Assembly (NCBI RefSeq): GCF_017581965.1
Contig: NZ_JAGEVF010000010.1
Span: forward strand, 87,284-151,283
Origin: Winogradskyella pelagia
GTDB taxonomy: Bacteria > Bacteroidota > Bacteroidia > Flavobacteriales > Flavobacteriaceae
Reading direction: 5' to 3'
Length of the DNA: 64,000 bases
The notes under the pieces are model-generated. The model was not told the DNA's origin. It saw nothing but the letters and a program-made list of their open reading frames with translations, and searched no databases. Positions 26,946 to 36,619 of the stretch are shown one piece after another. Each line of letters starts with the position of its first letter. The first letter of the stretch is position 1. The translations under genes were made by a program, and so were the position numbers.

Positions 26946-26990
26946 AAATCCGAATTCTAGACTCTCACAATGCGAGTTGAATCCGGATTT
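26946..26990 (-). terminator. Imperfect intrinsic terminator near the end of the prpE-acs operon
   Basis: AAATCCG (left) and CGGATTT (right) bound an imperfect stem with an inner ACTC/GAGT pairing. On the minus strand it is followed by a T-rich run, just past the acs stop. Confidence 0.65.
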
Positions 26991-27009
26991 ACACTACTAA
27001 TCAAAAGAG

Positions 27010-28917
27010 CTATTGGACATTATCCATGATTTCTTGAACAACTTCTGGATTGAGCAAAGTACTTGTATCGCCTAAATTATCCGTTTCGTGAGATGCTATT
27101 TTTCTAAGAATCCGTCGCATTATTTTACCTGATCGTGTTTTAGGCAAGCCAGATGTAAATTGTATTTTATCAAGCTTAGCAATTGGACCGATACGGTCTG
27201 TAATCAACTGATTAATTTCTTTCCGCACATTATCGTGCATCCTTGTTTCACCAACATCCTTAAGGGTTATATAGCCATAAAGCGCATTACCCTTAACATC
27301 ATGCGGGAATCCGACAATAGCCGATTCCGCAACGGCATTATGCTCATTTATAGCATCCTCAATTGGTGCTGTACCTAGGTTATGGCCAGAGACGATTATA
27401 ACATCGTCTACACGGCCTGTAATACGATAATAGCCTACCTCATCTCGCAGAGCACCATCACCTGTAAAGTACATATTTTCAAAAGCTGAAAAATATGTAT
27501 CCTTATAACGTTGGTGATTGCCCCAAATAGTTCGAGCCATGGATGGCCAAGGAAATTTAATACACAAACGACCGTCCACTTGATTACCTCTGATTTCTTC
27601 ACCATTCTCATCCATTAAAGCTGGCTGAATGCCTATGAATGGCAGGGTTGCATAGGTTGGTTTTGTGGGTGTTGAAAAAGGTATTGGCGTAATCATAATA
27701 CCTCCAGTTTCGGTTTGCCACCATGTGTCTACAATTGGACTTTTCTTTTTACCAACATTATCGTTATACCAATGCCAAGCCTCTTCATTTATAGGCTCTC
27801 CAACTGAACCAAGAACTTTTAGTGATGATAAATCATATTTCTCAATAAGCTCAGTTCCATGTTTAGCTAGGGCTCTTATCGCTGTTGGAGCCGTATAAAA
27901 CTGATTGACTTTGTGTTTTTCTACTATATTCCAAAATCGACCAAAATCAGGATAGCTTGGCACGCCTTCAAACATCACCGTAGTAGCTCCGTTGCATAGA
28001 GGACCATAAACAATATAACTATGTCCTGTTATCCATCCTATATCAGCAGTGCACCAATACACATCATCTTCACGGTACTGAAACACGTTTTTAAACGTAT
28101 ATGCAGTGTAAACCATATAACCACCCGTGGTATGAAGCATCCCTTTAGGCATTCCCGTTGACCCTGATGTATATAAAATAAATAGCGGGTCTTCAGCATC
28201 CATAACAACTGCAGAATACTCACGATACGCTTCATCTAGCAATGGCTGCAACCATTCGTCGCGCCCTTCTTTCATGCTTATTTCAGAATTAATGCGTTTC
28301 GCCACAAGAACAGACTCCACTCCTGGGCAATCCTCCAAAGCTTCATCAACAATTCCCTTTAAATCAATAGTTTTAGCACCTCTGTAAGAGCCATCGGAAC
28401 AAATGACCATCTTTGCATCACAGTCATTAATTCTGGTAGATAATGCAGTGGAGGAGAATCCTGCAAATACCACAGAATGAATAGCACCAATTCTAGCGCA
28501 AGCCAATACAGCTACTGCTAATTCTGGAATCATAGGTAGATAAATACATATACGATCTCCTTTTTTAATGCCCTTATCATGAAGAACATTAGCAAATTTA
28601 CAGACTCTTTCATAAAGTTGCTTGTACGTTATGTGCTCAGCAGGTTCATTAGGGTCATTTGGCTCAAAAAGAATTGCTGTTTTATCACCTCTTGTGTGCA
28701 AGTGCCTATCTAGACAATTTTCTGTTATATTCAATTGCGCACCCTCAAACCATTTAATTTCGGGCTTATTAAAATCCCAACTCAACACATTATTCCATTT
28801 TTTACGCCAGACGAAATGTTCTTCGGCAATTTCTTCCCAAAAAGATTGTGGATGATTAACGGATTTACGATAGACCTGGAAATATTCTTCGAAGTGCTTT
28901 ATATGATAATTACTCAT
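27010..28917 (-). CDS. acs: Acetyl-CoA synthetase (AMP-forming)
   Basis: A 635-residue adenylate-forming enzyme that activates acetate to acetyl-CoA with ATP. The core A3 motif YTSGSTGMPKG lies near residue 255, TWWQTETGGIM contains the conserved Trp that restricts the acyl pocket to acetate, and FTGDGA is the adenylate motif. Lys598 in TRSGKIMRRILRK is the C-terminal catalytic lysine, usually regulated by acetylation. It overlaps the upstream prpE gene by 8 bases. Together with aceBA it lets the cell grow on acetate. Confidence 0.94.
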   Translation of the reverse strand: MSNYHIKHFEEYFQVYRKSVNHPQSFWEEIAEEHFVWRKKWNNVLSWDFNKPEIKWFEGAQLNITENCLDRHLHTRGDKTAILFEPNDPNEPAEHITYKQLYERVCKFANVLHDKGIKKGDRICIYLPMIPELAVAVLACARIGAIHSVVFAGFSSTALSTRINDCDAKMVICSDGSYRGAKTIDLKGIVDEALEDCPGVESVLVAKRINSEISMKEGRDEWLQPLLDEAYREYSAVVMDAEDPLFILYTSGSTGMPKGMLHTTGGYMVYTAYTFKNVFQYREDDVYWCTADIGWITGHSYIVYGPLCNGATTVMFEGVPSYPDFGRFWNIVEKHKVNQFYTAPTAIRALAKHGTELIEKYDLSSLKVLGSVGEPINEEAWHWYNDNVGKKKSPIVDTWWQTETGGIMITPIPFSTPTKPTYATLPFIGIQPALMDENGEEIRGNQVDGRLCIKFPWPSMARTIWGNHQRYKDTYFSAFENMYFTGDGALRDEVGYYRITGRVDDVIIVSGHNLGTAPIEDAINEHNAVAESAIVGFPHDVKGNALYGYITLKDVGETRMHDNVRKEINQLITDRIGPIAKLDKIQFTSGLPKTRSGKIMRRILRKIASHETDNLGDTSTLLNPEVVQEIMDNVQ

Positions 28918-30823
28918 GGTTAATTATGTTTTTATGTATTCCTATTTGATTTTGTTTATATACGTGTTCAATTTCAGAAATTATTGTCACATCATCAATA
29001 GTTGACGGTACATTATATTCCAAATCATCTGAAATATTACGTAGTAATTTACGCAAAATTTTTCCAGATCTTGTTTTCGGCAAACGCTTTACCACAAGCA
29101 CATCCTTTAAGGAAGCTACGGCACCAATTTCATGACGTACATCTTTTATAATTTCTTTTGAAATAGTTTGAGAATTAGACGAATTTCCAGATTTTAAGAC
29201 CACTAAACCCAAGGGCTTCTGACCTTTTAAATCACAATGAACGCCAAACACAGCGCACTCTGCAACAGCTTCGTGGCTAGCAACTACTTCTTCCATTTCT
29301 GCAGTTGATAAGCGATGACCAGCGACATTAATAATATCATCTACACGACCAGTAATAAAAACATAACCATCTTCGTCCTTATAGCCTCCGTCCCCAGAAA
29401 AATAATATCCGGGAAAACGATTTAAATATCCATTTTTAAAACGTTCTGGGTTTTCCCAAAGGTTTAATAGACATCCTGGTGGTAAGGGTAACTTTACAGC
29501 CACAAAACCCTCGACATCATCAGCTACTTTCTTACCGTTATCGTTAAGTATCTGAATATCATAGCCACAAACCGGCAAGGTTGCAGAACCCGGTTTAACG
29601 GGCAACCGCTCAATGCCAACCATATTAGCCAACATAGGCCAGCCACTTTCTGTTTGCCACCAATGATCAATTACAGGCACATTTAAATGCTGTTCTGTCC
29701 AACGGAGTGTTGACACATCACAACGCTCACCTGCAAGAAACTGATATTTCAAACTCGCTAAATCATATTTTTTTATGAGTTCACCATTTGGGTCTTCTTT
29801 CTTTATAGCACGTATGGCGGTCGGTGCCGTAAACATTACCTTAACCTTATGCTCACTTATAACGCGCCAAAAGGTTGATGCATCTGGTGTTTTAATTGGT
29901 TTACCTTCAAAAACAACAGTTGTATTTCTATTGAGCAAAGGACCGTAGACAATATAACTATGGCCAACAACCCAGCCAACGTCACTAGCGGCCCAATAGA
30001 CATCGCCCTCATCTACACCATAAACATGTTTCATGGAGAACTTTAAAGCAGTGGCATAGCCACCAGAATCGCGAATTATGCCTTTAGGTTTCCCTGTGGT
30101 ACCTGAAGTATAGAGAATATACAAAGGGTGATTTGATTCTACCGGAATCGGCTCTATACTTACAGATTTTGAAACTAAATCAGCATAATCTATGTCATAA
30201 GTTTTAGAAGGTATTTCAACACCTAAATTTCTATCATATACAATGACATGCTCCGGCTTATTTTCTGCAAGGGCAATTGCCTCGTCCACAAAAGGCTTAT
30301 AAGGTATAATGCGTTCAATTTCTATTCCGTTAGATGCAGTTATTATAGCTTTAGGTTTGCAATCATCTATTCTTATAGCTAATTCGTGCGGTGCAAAACC
30401 ACCAAAAACTACTGAATGAATGACACCTAATCTCGCGCATGCCAACATAGCGTAAAGGGCTTGGGGAATCATAGGCATATATATTATAACCGTATCCCCT
30501 TTAGACAAACCAAGAGCCTGAAGTCCACCAGCTAACTTAGAAACCTCTTGATGCAATTTATAAAACGATATATGCTCTTTAGTCTTTGTCACAGGTGAAT
30601 CATAAATAATAGCATCTTGATCACCGTGACCGTCCTCAATATGTTTATCTATGCAGAGATAGCTCACATTAAGTTTACCGTCAACAAACCATTGCGGATA
30701 GCCATACTTATCTTTCCCTAGAATAGTTTTTGGTTTTGTGTACCAAGACAAGGCATTTGCTTGATCTTCCCAGAATTGCTCTTTGTTCTGGATACTTTCT
30801 ATATACTTTTTACTATAACTCAT
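28910..30823 (-). CDS. prpE: Propionyl-CoA synthetase-like acyl-CoA synthetase
   Basis: A 637-residue paralogue of acs with YTSGTTGKPKG (A3), YFSGDGG and the C-terminal catalytic Lys588 in TRSGKILRKLLR. The sequence WWQTESGWPM at the acyl pocket is of the PrpE type (acs reads WWQTETGG), so propionate or a slightly larger acid is the expected substrate. It starts in a 4-base ATGA overlap with the small membrane protein gene upstream and overlaps acs downstream by 8 bases, so the three are translated as one operon. Confidence 0.88.
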   Translation of the reverse strand: MSYSKKYIESIQNKEQFWEDQANALSWYTKPKTILGKDKYGYPQWFVDGKLNVSYLCIDKHIEDGHGDQDAIIYDSPVTKTKEHISFYKLHQEVSKLAGGLQALGLSKGDTVIIYMPMIPQALYAMLACARLGVIHSVVFGGFAPHELAIRIDDCKPKAIITASNGIEIERIIPYKPFVDEAIALAENKPEHVIVYDRNLGVEIPSKTYDIDYADLVSKSVSIEPIPVESNHPLYILYTSGTTGKPKGIIRDSGGYATALKFSMKHVYGVDEGDVYWAASDVGWVVGHSYIVYGPLLNRNTTVVFEGKPIKTPDASTFWRVISEHKVKVMFTAPTAIRAIKKEDPNGELIKKYDLASLKYQFLAGERCDVSTLRWTEQHLNVPVIDHWWQTESGWPMLANMVGIERLPVKPGSATLPVCGYDIQILNDNGKKVADDVEGFVAVKLPLPPGCLLNLWENPERFKNGYLNRFPGYYFSGDGGYKDEDGYVFITGRVDDIINVAGHRLSTAEMEEVVASHEAVAECAVFGVHCDLKGQKPLGLVVLKSGNSSNSQTISKEIIKDVRHEIGAVASLKDVLVVKRLPKTRSGKILRKLLRNISDDLEYNVPSTIDDVTIISEIEHVYKQNQIGIHKNIINHE

Positions 30824-31047
30824 GGCTTGAGAGTTTTAGATTTGAACAAACCAAACCAATTAGGATTTAGAATATTTAGTTTTATGAGCACCCATAGAAT
30901 AACTACAAAACACGCACCCATAACTAATGATTCTACAGGTCCTGTAGCTGTTTTACTTTCTAATTTAAAACGGAAATATAGGGTAATAACGACATAAGCA
31001 CTGATAAGGATATCAGAGGTCATACCATTTAATCGAAGTTGTTTCAT
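30820..31047 (-). CDS. Small two-helix membrane protein, first gene of the prpE-acs operon
   Basis: A 75-residue protein with two hydrophobic segments (about 12-28 and 40-60) and a basic C-terminal tail (SKTLKP). I do not recognise a named family. Its stop overlaps the prpE start (ATGA), so it is translationally coupled to prpE. Upstream of it lies the 17-base motif shared with the porin promoter region. It could be a membrane partner of transport or of the acyl-CoA synthetases; that is inference. Confidence 0.65.
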   Translation of the reverse strand: MKQLRLNGMTSDILISAYVVITLYFRFKLESKTATGPVESLVMGACFVVILWVLIKLNILNPNWFGLFKSKTLKP

Positions 31048-31078
31048 TTTAATATACTTTAATTACACATTGTTTGCT

Positions 31079-31095
31079 TGCACACAAAACCAATG
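31079..31095. promoter_or_regulatory. Copy 1 of a 17-base motif shared by the prpE-acs and porin-symporter operons
   Basis: TGCACACAAAACCAATG on the plus strand, in the 64-base gap upstream of the small membrane protein-prpE-acs operon. The identical 17 bases occur on the minus strand at 37856-37872, upstream of the porin gene. A degenerate mirror copy (CATTGTTTGC) sits just to its left. Likely a shared operator or activator site. Confidence 0.55.
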
Positions 31096-31111
31096 GTTAT
31101 TAAAGTTGAAA

Positions 31112-31477
31112 TTAAGTAGTGATTAACTCATTAATTTCTGAAACTATTTTTTTTATTGAAAACGGCTTTGTTAAATATTTATCAGCTCCAAGTTTTACAC
31201 CCTTTTCAATATCTGAAGCTTTATTTTTTGCAGTTAAAAACACAACCTTAGTGTTCTTCAACTTTTTGTTTTCTTTAATTAACTTAAGTGTTTGATAACC
31301 ATCTACTTTTGGCATCATAACATCTAGTAGTATGATATCTGGAACAACTGTTTCTAATATCTCTAATGCTTCACCTCCATCTCTTGCAATATATACTTCA
31401 AAATTTTGCTTTTTAAAAGTATATTCTAATGTCATTACTATGTTTGGCTCATCATCAACGATGACTATCTTCTTCAT
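31112..31477 (-). CDS. Receiver-only response regulator
   Basis: A 121-residue CheY-like protein with the complete receiver set: Asp8-Asp9, phosphoacceptor Asp52 in LLDVMMP, Thr82 and Lys104 in LTKPFS. There is no output domain, so it cannot bind DNA itself; it may act through protein contacts or a phosphorelay. It begins 20 bases after the symporter-kinase stop, its probable partner. In the related CrbS/CrbR system of gammaproteobacteria the regulator is a LuxR-type DNA-binding protein, so the arrangement differs here. Confidence 0.9.
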   Translation of the reverse strand: MKKIVIVDDEPNIVMTLEYTFKKQNFEVYIARDGGEALEILETVVPDIILLDVMMPKVDGYQTLKLIKENKKLKNTKVVFLTAKNKASDIEKGVKLGADKYLTKPFSIKKIVSEINELITT

Positions 31478-31497
31478 TCTCCTAATTCTTATACAAT

Positions 31498-34188
31498 TTA
31501 CTTAAAAGGTAGTTGAAAACCAAAGGTTACACCATTTTTCTCATTATTTTTTACCCAAATTTTCCCGTTGTGATTTTCTACGATTGTTTTAGATATAGCT
31601 AAGCCCAACCCACTACCCTCAGGTTTTATAATATTTTGATTTTTTGATTGGTAAAACTTATCGAAAATAAAAGGAATGTCTTGATTCGGTATACCCTTTC
31701 CATTATCTTTAACACTAACTTCCAGAAGCCCCTTTTCATACTTATAATCTACTACAATTTCTCCTTGTTCCGGCTTACAAAATTTAATCGCATTAGAAAT
31801 TAAGTTCGTTAATACCTGAAGTATTCGGTCCTCATCATATTGAGCAAAAACGTCACTGTTGTTAGAGTGGATAATTGTAATATGCCTTCTAGATGCAATG
31901 TGTTCTAAATTCTGAATAGCTCTTTGAATAGTTTCTCTAATATTGTGCTTTTTTAAACTGAGCTGTGCTCGTCCCTTTGAAAGTTTCTCAAAATCCAGAA
32001 TGCTATGTATTAGTCTAGACAACCGATCACTATCTTGCATCATATTTTTGAGAAATTGCGTTCTAAGCTCCACTGGCATTTCGTCAGAATCGTCCATCAA
32101 TAGCTCCGTTGCCGCCCGGATTCCAGTAATAGGTGTCTTAAGCTCGTGTGCTACTGTATCTAAAAACTCGTCCTTTTGTTTATCTTTCTCAATCAACTCA
32201 CTATTTGCTTCTTTTAATTTTGAAGTTAATTGGGTCAACTCCTCTGATTTATCTCTTAACAATTTGTTGCGAGCGATTGTCTCCTTAGATTCCTCTAATA
32301 TCTTAAGGACTTCAACTAAACTTACTTCCTCTTCTTTTACAACACTTGAGATTAGAATCTTTGCAGAAGCACTACCAATACTACCTGTCAATAATTTTTC
32401 TGAAAAATTAATCAGTCTGGCATCAGCCATTTGTGTATCTGAAGCTAGATTATATTTCCTAAAGAATAAACTAAGTGCACGTTCTGTGCGCGCTTGACCT
32501 AAAAACTTATTAAGGACATTTTTAATTTCGGCGACATAAGCTTCACCCTTCCAAACTAAAGCACCATCTTGTAAGTCCGAATAGTTGCGGCTGTCTACAA
32601 ACATTTCGGCATAATTACGCTCTCTGTAATTTCCTTTATATAACAGTGAAAACAATAGATAGCATGAGCCATTTACTAGCATACTCCAGAAAAAAGCATG
32701 AGTCGGAGGACTTAGAAAATCAATTCCAAAAAGGGCGTGGGGTTTTAGTGCTTCAATTGGCACAAAACCATTTTGGGCAAAATCGTTGGACCCTGTAAAT
32801 GCTTCAATTAGAAAAGGAAGAATTAAAGTGTAAAACGTCACGAGAAAACCTGCCGTTATTCCGATAATTGTTCCTTTTGATGACCCTCGATTCCAAAACA
32901 GTCCAATGAAAAAGGAAGGCGCTAATTGTGCGATAATTACAAATGCAATTAACCCTATAGAATATAAAGACAACTCATAAGAAAAATTCACGTAAAAAGC
33001 ATAGGCAATTATTATGATTGAAAAAATTGAAATACGACGAATATTCTTTATATACTTGGCATTACGCTCGGGATGGCTTTGAATGAATCGATCTAAAAAG
33101 CCATAAGGAATCACAAGGTTATTACTTACCATTACAGATAAGGCCAAGGTCGAAACGACCACCATTGAAATGACAGCCGACAAACCTCCTAAAAAGACCA
33201 GAACTGCCAATGTGGTATTTCCGTTTTTAAGTGGCAGCAATAAGGCATAATACTCCGCTTGCTCTTCTATGCCAATGTTTAAATTACCTGCCCAGGCCAC
33301 AAAAATGACAAAGACATTAAAGAGCAGTAAGTATAAGGGGAACATCCAAATAGCATTTTTTAAATGCTTCTCTCTAACATTTTCAACAACAGAAACCTGG
33401 AATTGTCTTGGCAATAAAAAAATGGCAAAGAATGACAGCAAAATCGTATAAAGCCAAATAAAACCGTTTTCGAAGCCGTTAATACTTATAAGGACACTAA
33501 AATTGGAACGCTCCACCATCCTGGTATAAATATCTTCAGTACCATCAAACAATATATAAGTCACATAAAAGCCGACGCATAAGAAAAACACCAACTTTAA
33601 TACTGACTCAATGGCCACTGACATGACAATTCCTTTGCGTTTTTCTGAGGCATCTGTAGTTTGTGTTCCAAAAAACGTCGCGAAAATCGCTAGTAACAGA
33701 GCGATGTAAAATGTTGAATCGTCGTAAACTGATGTTGATACATAACTCGTATCGTCAGACAAGATTTGAAATGTTTCAGAAACTGCTTTAAGCTGTAAAG
33801 AAATATAAGGTACAATTCCAAGCAGACAGATTAAAGTTACCAATGCTCCTAAAAATCTATTATTGCCATAACGCAAACTTAAAAAATCGGCTATAGAACT
33901 TATTTTATGCTGTTTAGAAATTCTAATAATTTTACGTAAAACTACAATCCATAATGGAGCCGCTATAACTGGCCCAAGATATATAGGTAAAAAACTTATT
34001 CCCGAATTAGCGGCTATACCAATACTTCCGTAATAGGTCCAAGCTGTACAATAGACTCCTAAGGAGAGTGTGTAAACTATGGAGTTGTTAACCCATTTAC
34101 TTTTGGCGTTTTTTTCAGCCAAAAAAGCAATGCCAAAGAGACTTGCCAAGTAAATTACAATAATGATGAACAACCAGTAATTACTCAT
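31498..34188 (-). CDS. Na+/solute symporter-histidine kinase fusion (CbrA/CrbS-like sensor)
   Basis: An 896-residue membrane sensor. Residues about 1-510 form a 13-helix SSS-family symporter. Residues about 520-640 look like the STAC linker typical of such fusions, followed by a coiled coil (about 630-670). The kinase core has the phosphoacceptor His681 in AHELKTPI, the N box near 799 (NLISNAIKF), the G1 box DNGKGI and the G2 box GSGLGLAIS. In CrbS, homologous fusions sense acetate and switch on acs, and the neighbours here (acs, prpE, ActP-like symporter) fit. It overlaps the upstream 64-residue gene by 8 bases. Confidence 0.9.
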   Translation of the reverse strand: MSNYWLFIIIVIYLASLFGIAFLAEKNAKSKWVNNSIVYTLSLGVYCTAWTYYGSIGIAANSGISFLPIYLGPVIAAPLWIVVLRKIIRISKQHKISSIADFLSLRYGNNRFLGALVTLICLLGIVPYISLQLKAVSETFQILSDDTSYVSTSVYDDSTFYIALLLAIFATFFGTQTTDASEKRKGIVMSVAIESVLKLVFFLCVGFYVTYILFDGTEDIYTRMVERSNFSVLISINGFENGFIWLYTILLSFFAIFLLPRQFQVSVVENVREKHLKNAIWMFPLYLLLFNVFVIFVAWAGNLNIGIEEQAEYYALLLPLKNGNTTLAVLVFLGGLSAVISMVVVSTLALSVMVSNNLVIPYGFLDRFIQSHPERNAKYIKNIRRISIFSIIIIAYAFYVNFSYELSLYSIGLIAFVIIAQLAPSFFIGLFWNRGSSKGTIIGITAGFLVTFYTLILPFLIEAFTGSNDFAQNGFVPIEALKPHALFGIDFLSPPTHAFFWSMLVNGSCYLLFSLLYKGNYRERNYAEMFVDSRNYSDLQDGALVWKGEAYVAEIKNVLNKFLGQARTERALSLFFRKYNLASDTQMADARLINFSEKLLTGSIGSASAKILISSVVKEEEVSLVEVLKILEESKETIARNKLLRDKSEELTQLTSKLKEANSELIEKDKQKDEFLDTVAHELKTPITGIRAATELLMDDSDEMPVELRTQFLKNMMQDSDRLSRLIHSILDFEKLSKGRAQLSLKKHNIRETIQRAIQNLEHIASRRHITIIHSNNSDVFAQYDEDRILQVLTNLISNAIKFCKPEQGEIVVDYKYEKGLLEVSVKDNGKGIPNQDIPFIFDKFYQSKNQNIIKPEGSGLGLAISKTIVENHNGKIWVKNNEKNGVTFGFQLPFK

Positions 34189-34375
34189 AGTGACGCTTCA
34201 AGACTATGTATGAAATGATTATTGAAACAGACCAAATACAAAAAATTGAGAAGTATAATGTTGGGACGCCCAATACAGCACCTTCGAAATCAAATATGAG
34301 TAGTAATGGAATATTCAGCAATAGCAACAAAACTATCCCTAAGACTACTAATTTCTGTTCGTGTCGTTTTTTCAA
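34181..34375 (-). CDS. Small two-helix membrane protein preceding the symporter-kinase
   Basis: A 64-residue protein with two hydrophobic segments (about 9-29 and 37-57) between basic ends, like the small subunits that accompany SSS transporters. It starts with TTG (complement of 34373-34375); no ATG fits. Its stop lies inside the start of the kinase gene (8-base overlap), so it is translationally coupled. Probably an accessory subunit of the sensor-transporter; the family is not named with certainty. Confidence 0.65.
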   Translation of the reverse strand: MKKRHEQKLVVLGIVLLLLLNIPLLLIFDFEGAVLGVPTLYFSIFCIWSVSIIISYIVLKRHYE

Positions 34376-34444
34376 GATATAATTCGTTTAAACGGAGATT
34401 TAAATATAAATGAAAAGATCCTTAATGAGGTTATGAATACATGC

Positions 34445-34479
34445 AAAAAACAGCATTGCACATTGCAATACTGTTTTTT
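34445..34479 (-). terminator. Intrinsic terminator between the symporter operon and the symporter-kinase operon
   Basis: AAAAAACAG then ATTGCA pairs with TGCAAT then CTGTTTTTT around a 3-base loop, with one mismatch. It has T runs in both directions and lies in an otherwise feature-poor 169-base gap, downstream of the ActP-like gene on the minus strand. Confidence 0.8.
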
Positions 34480-34544
34480 CCTAACTAAAACATATCAAGA
34501 TTAAAATGTATCGTTGATACTATTTTTAAGTTTTCCGTAAAGCC

Positions 34545-36320
34545 TTAATGAGACTGAGCTTCACCTGCTCCTGACGGGATTCTTATATTTTCTACAATCT
34601 CCTGCACATGTTGTGGTGGTGGTGGTGTCATCCGAGATACGATAACTGAAACAACTACGTTAACTAGCATTGCTACTGTTCCAAATCCTTCTGGAGAAGT
34701 TCCAAACCACCATTCACTAGCTGGTCTTGGATCCATAACTCCGATCAATCCAGTTTTATAAACAATCATATAAAACAGCATTAAGGTTATACCCACAATC
34801 ATTCCTGCCACAGCACCTTGACGATTCATACGTTTATCAAAAATCCCAAGGATAATTGCTGGGAAAAATGATGCAGCTGCTAACCCAAAGGCCAGCGCAA
34901 CTACCGCGGCAACAAAACCTGGCGGATAAATACCAAATAGCCCTGCAATAATAATTGCCACAACAATAGCACCTCTAGCCCACATCAACTCCCCTTTATC
35001 AGAGATGTTAGGCTTTAATTGCTTTTTAATTAAATCATGTGATATTGATGTGGAGATTACCAATAATAAACCCGCAGCTGTCGATAGAGCTGCAGCTATA
35101 CCACCAGCGGCTACTAAAGCAATTACCCAGTTTGGCAAATTAGCAATTTCTGGATTGGCTAATACCATAATATCCCTGTCTACATAAAGCTCATTAGCTT
35201 CAGCATTAGGATTTGAAATGGTACGTTCGCCATATTGGCCTCTTGAATCAGTATATTTTGGTTTTTTGCCTTCTATTGAGCTTCCTGCTACGTATTGAAT
35301 TTTACCATCGCCATTCTTATCTGACCAAGCAATTAAACCCGTATCCTCCCAATTCTTAAACCATTGTGGAATTTCCTTATATTCAGTATTACTAACCGTT
35401 TCGATTAAATTAGTTCTTGCAAAAACAGCAATTGCTGGTGCAGTAGTATATAAAATAGCAATTAACAATAATGCATATCCTGCAGACTTACGCGCATCTT
35501 TAACTTTTGGTACTGTAAAGAATCGAACAATTACATGTGGTAATCCTGCCGTACCTACCATAAGCGCTAAAGTAATCGCGAATACATCCCAAGTGGATTT
35601 ACTACCATCGGTATATTCGTTGAAGCCTAGTTGTGTATGTAACGCGTCTAGTTTATCAAGCAAAAATGTTCCATCTTCTACTGTTCCCCCCATTCCTATT
35701 TGTGGAATGATATTCCCAGTCATTTGAATAGAAATGAAAAACGCAGGTACCATAAATGCGAAAATTAACACGCAGTACTGTGCCACTTGGGTATATGTAA
35801 TGCCTTTCATTCCACCTAAAAAGGCAAAAACTAAAACTACGGTCATTCCAATAATTACTCCAAATGTAATATCAACCTGTAAGAACTGTGAAAACACTAT
35901 ACCAACACCGCGCATTTGCCCAGCAACATAGGTAAACGATACTATTAATGCACAGATGACTGCAACGGTTCGTGCTGTATTTGAGTAATAGCGATCCCCA
36001 ATAAAATCTGGAACAGTGAACTTTCCAAACTTCCTTAAATAAGGCGCTAATAACAATGCTAAAAGCACATAGCCTCCTGTCCAGCCCATTAAAAATACTG
36101 AGCCGTCATATCCCATAAAAGAAATAAGACCTGCCATTGAGATGAATGACGCCGCACTCATCCAGTCTGCTGCTGTAGCCATACCATTGGCTAATGGCGA
36201 AACACCTCCACCAGCAACATAAAATTCTTTTGTTGAGCCCGCTCTAGCCCAAATTGCAATTCCGAAGTATAGTGCGAATGTCACACCTACTAATATCCAT
36301 GTCCATACTTGTACACTCAT
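34545..36320 (-). CDS. actP: Acetate-type sodium/solute symporter (ActP-like, VC_2705 subfamily)
   Basis: A 591-residue SSS-family transporter with about 13 membrane helices. Features include the early AGGGVSPLANGMATAADWMSAASF segment of helix 2 (in the range 35-60) and a large hydrophilic loop (about 315-385) containing a short acidic DKNGDGKIQ stretch that resembles a calcium-binding loop. The DUF4212 small subunit gene directly upstream is diagnostic of the VC_2705 subfamily. Acetate or a similar short carboxylate is inferred from the acs and prpE genes nearby. Confidence 0.87.
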   Translation of the reverse strand: MSVQVWTWILVGVTFALYFGIAIWARAGSTKEFYVAGGGVSPLANGMATAADWMSAASFISMAGLISFMGYDGSVFLMGWTGGYVLLALLLAPYLRKFGKFTVPDFIGDRYYSNTARTVAVICALIVSFTYVAGQMRGVGIVFSQFLQVDITFGVIIGMTVVLVFAFLGGMKGITYTQVAQYCVLIFAFMVPAFFISIQMTGNIIPQIGMGGTVEDGTFLLDKLDALHTQLGFNEYTDGSKSTWDVFAITLALMVGTAGLPHVIVRFFTVPKVKDARKSAGYALLLIAILYTTAPAIAVFARTNLIETVSNTEYKEIPQWFKNWEDTGLIAWSDKNGDGKIQYVAGSSIEGKKPKYTDSRGQYGERTISNPNAEANELYVDRDIMVLANPEIANLPNWVIALVAAGGIAAALSTAAGLLLVISTSISHDLIKKQLKPNISDKGELMWARGAIVVAIIIAGLFGIYPPGFVAAVVALAFGLAAASFFPAIILGIFDKRMNRQGAVAGMIVGITLMLFYMIVYKTGLIGVMDPRPASEWWFGTSPEGFGTVAMLVNVVVSVIVSRMTPPPPQHVQEIVENIRIPSGAGEAQSH

Positions 36321-36346
36321 AATTTTAAATTTTTATTAGTGGCTGA

Positions 36347-36607
36347 CTATTCGTCGAAACCATATTTTTTATCTAGTTTATTCATCAATCGTACGTAAAC
36401 GAAAATTAATATCACGAATACATAAATAGAGCCTTGCTGGGCGAACCAAAAGCCTAGCTTGAAGCCTCCTAATCTTATTTCATTTAAGGCATCTTTAAAG
36501 AGAATACCACAACCATAGGATACGATGAACCAAATGGCCAATAGAATGGAAAGGTATTTGACGTTCTCTTTCCAATATGCTGTTGCATGTTTTTGTTTTT
36601 CCGACAT
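36347..36607 (-). CDS. DUF4212 sodium/solute symporter small subunit
   Basis: An 86-residue protein with two membrane helices (about 19-38 and 52-72). The N-terminal AYWKENVKYLSILLAIWF and the mid-segment GFKLGFWFAQQGSIYVFV are typical of DUF4212. Such proteins are the small partner of VC_2705-type symporters. It lies 12 bases downstream of the porin gene and 26 bases upstream of the symporter gene, so the three form one operon. Confidence 0.92.
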   Translation of the reverse strand: MSEKQKHATAYWKENVKYLSILLAIWFIVSYGCGILFKDALNEIRLGGFKLGFWFAQQGSIYVFVILIFVYVRLMNKLDKKYGFDE

Positions 36608-36619
36608 AATTTTAAGTTT

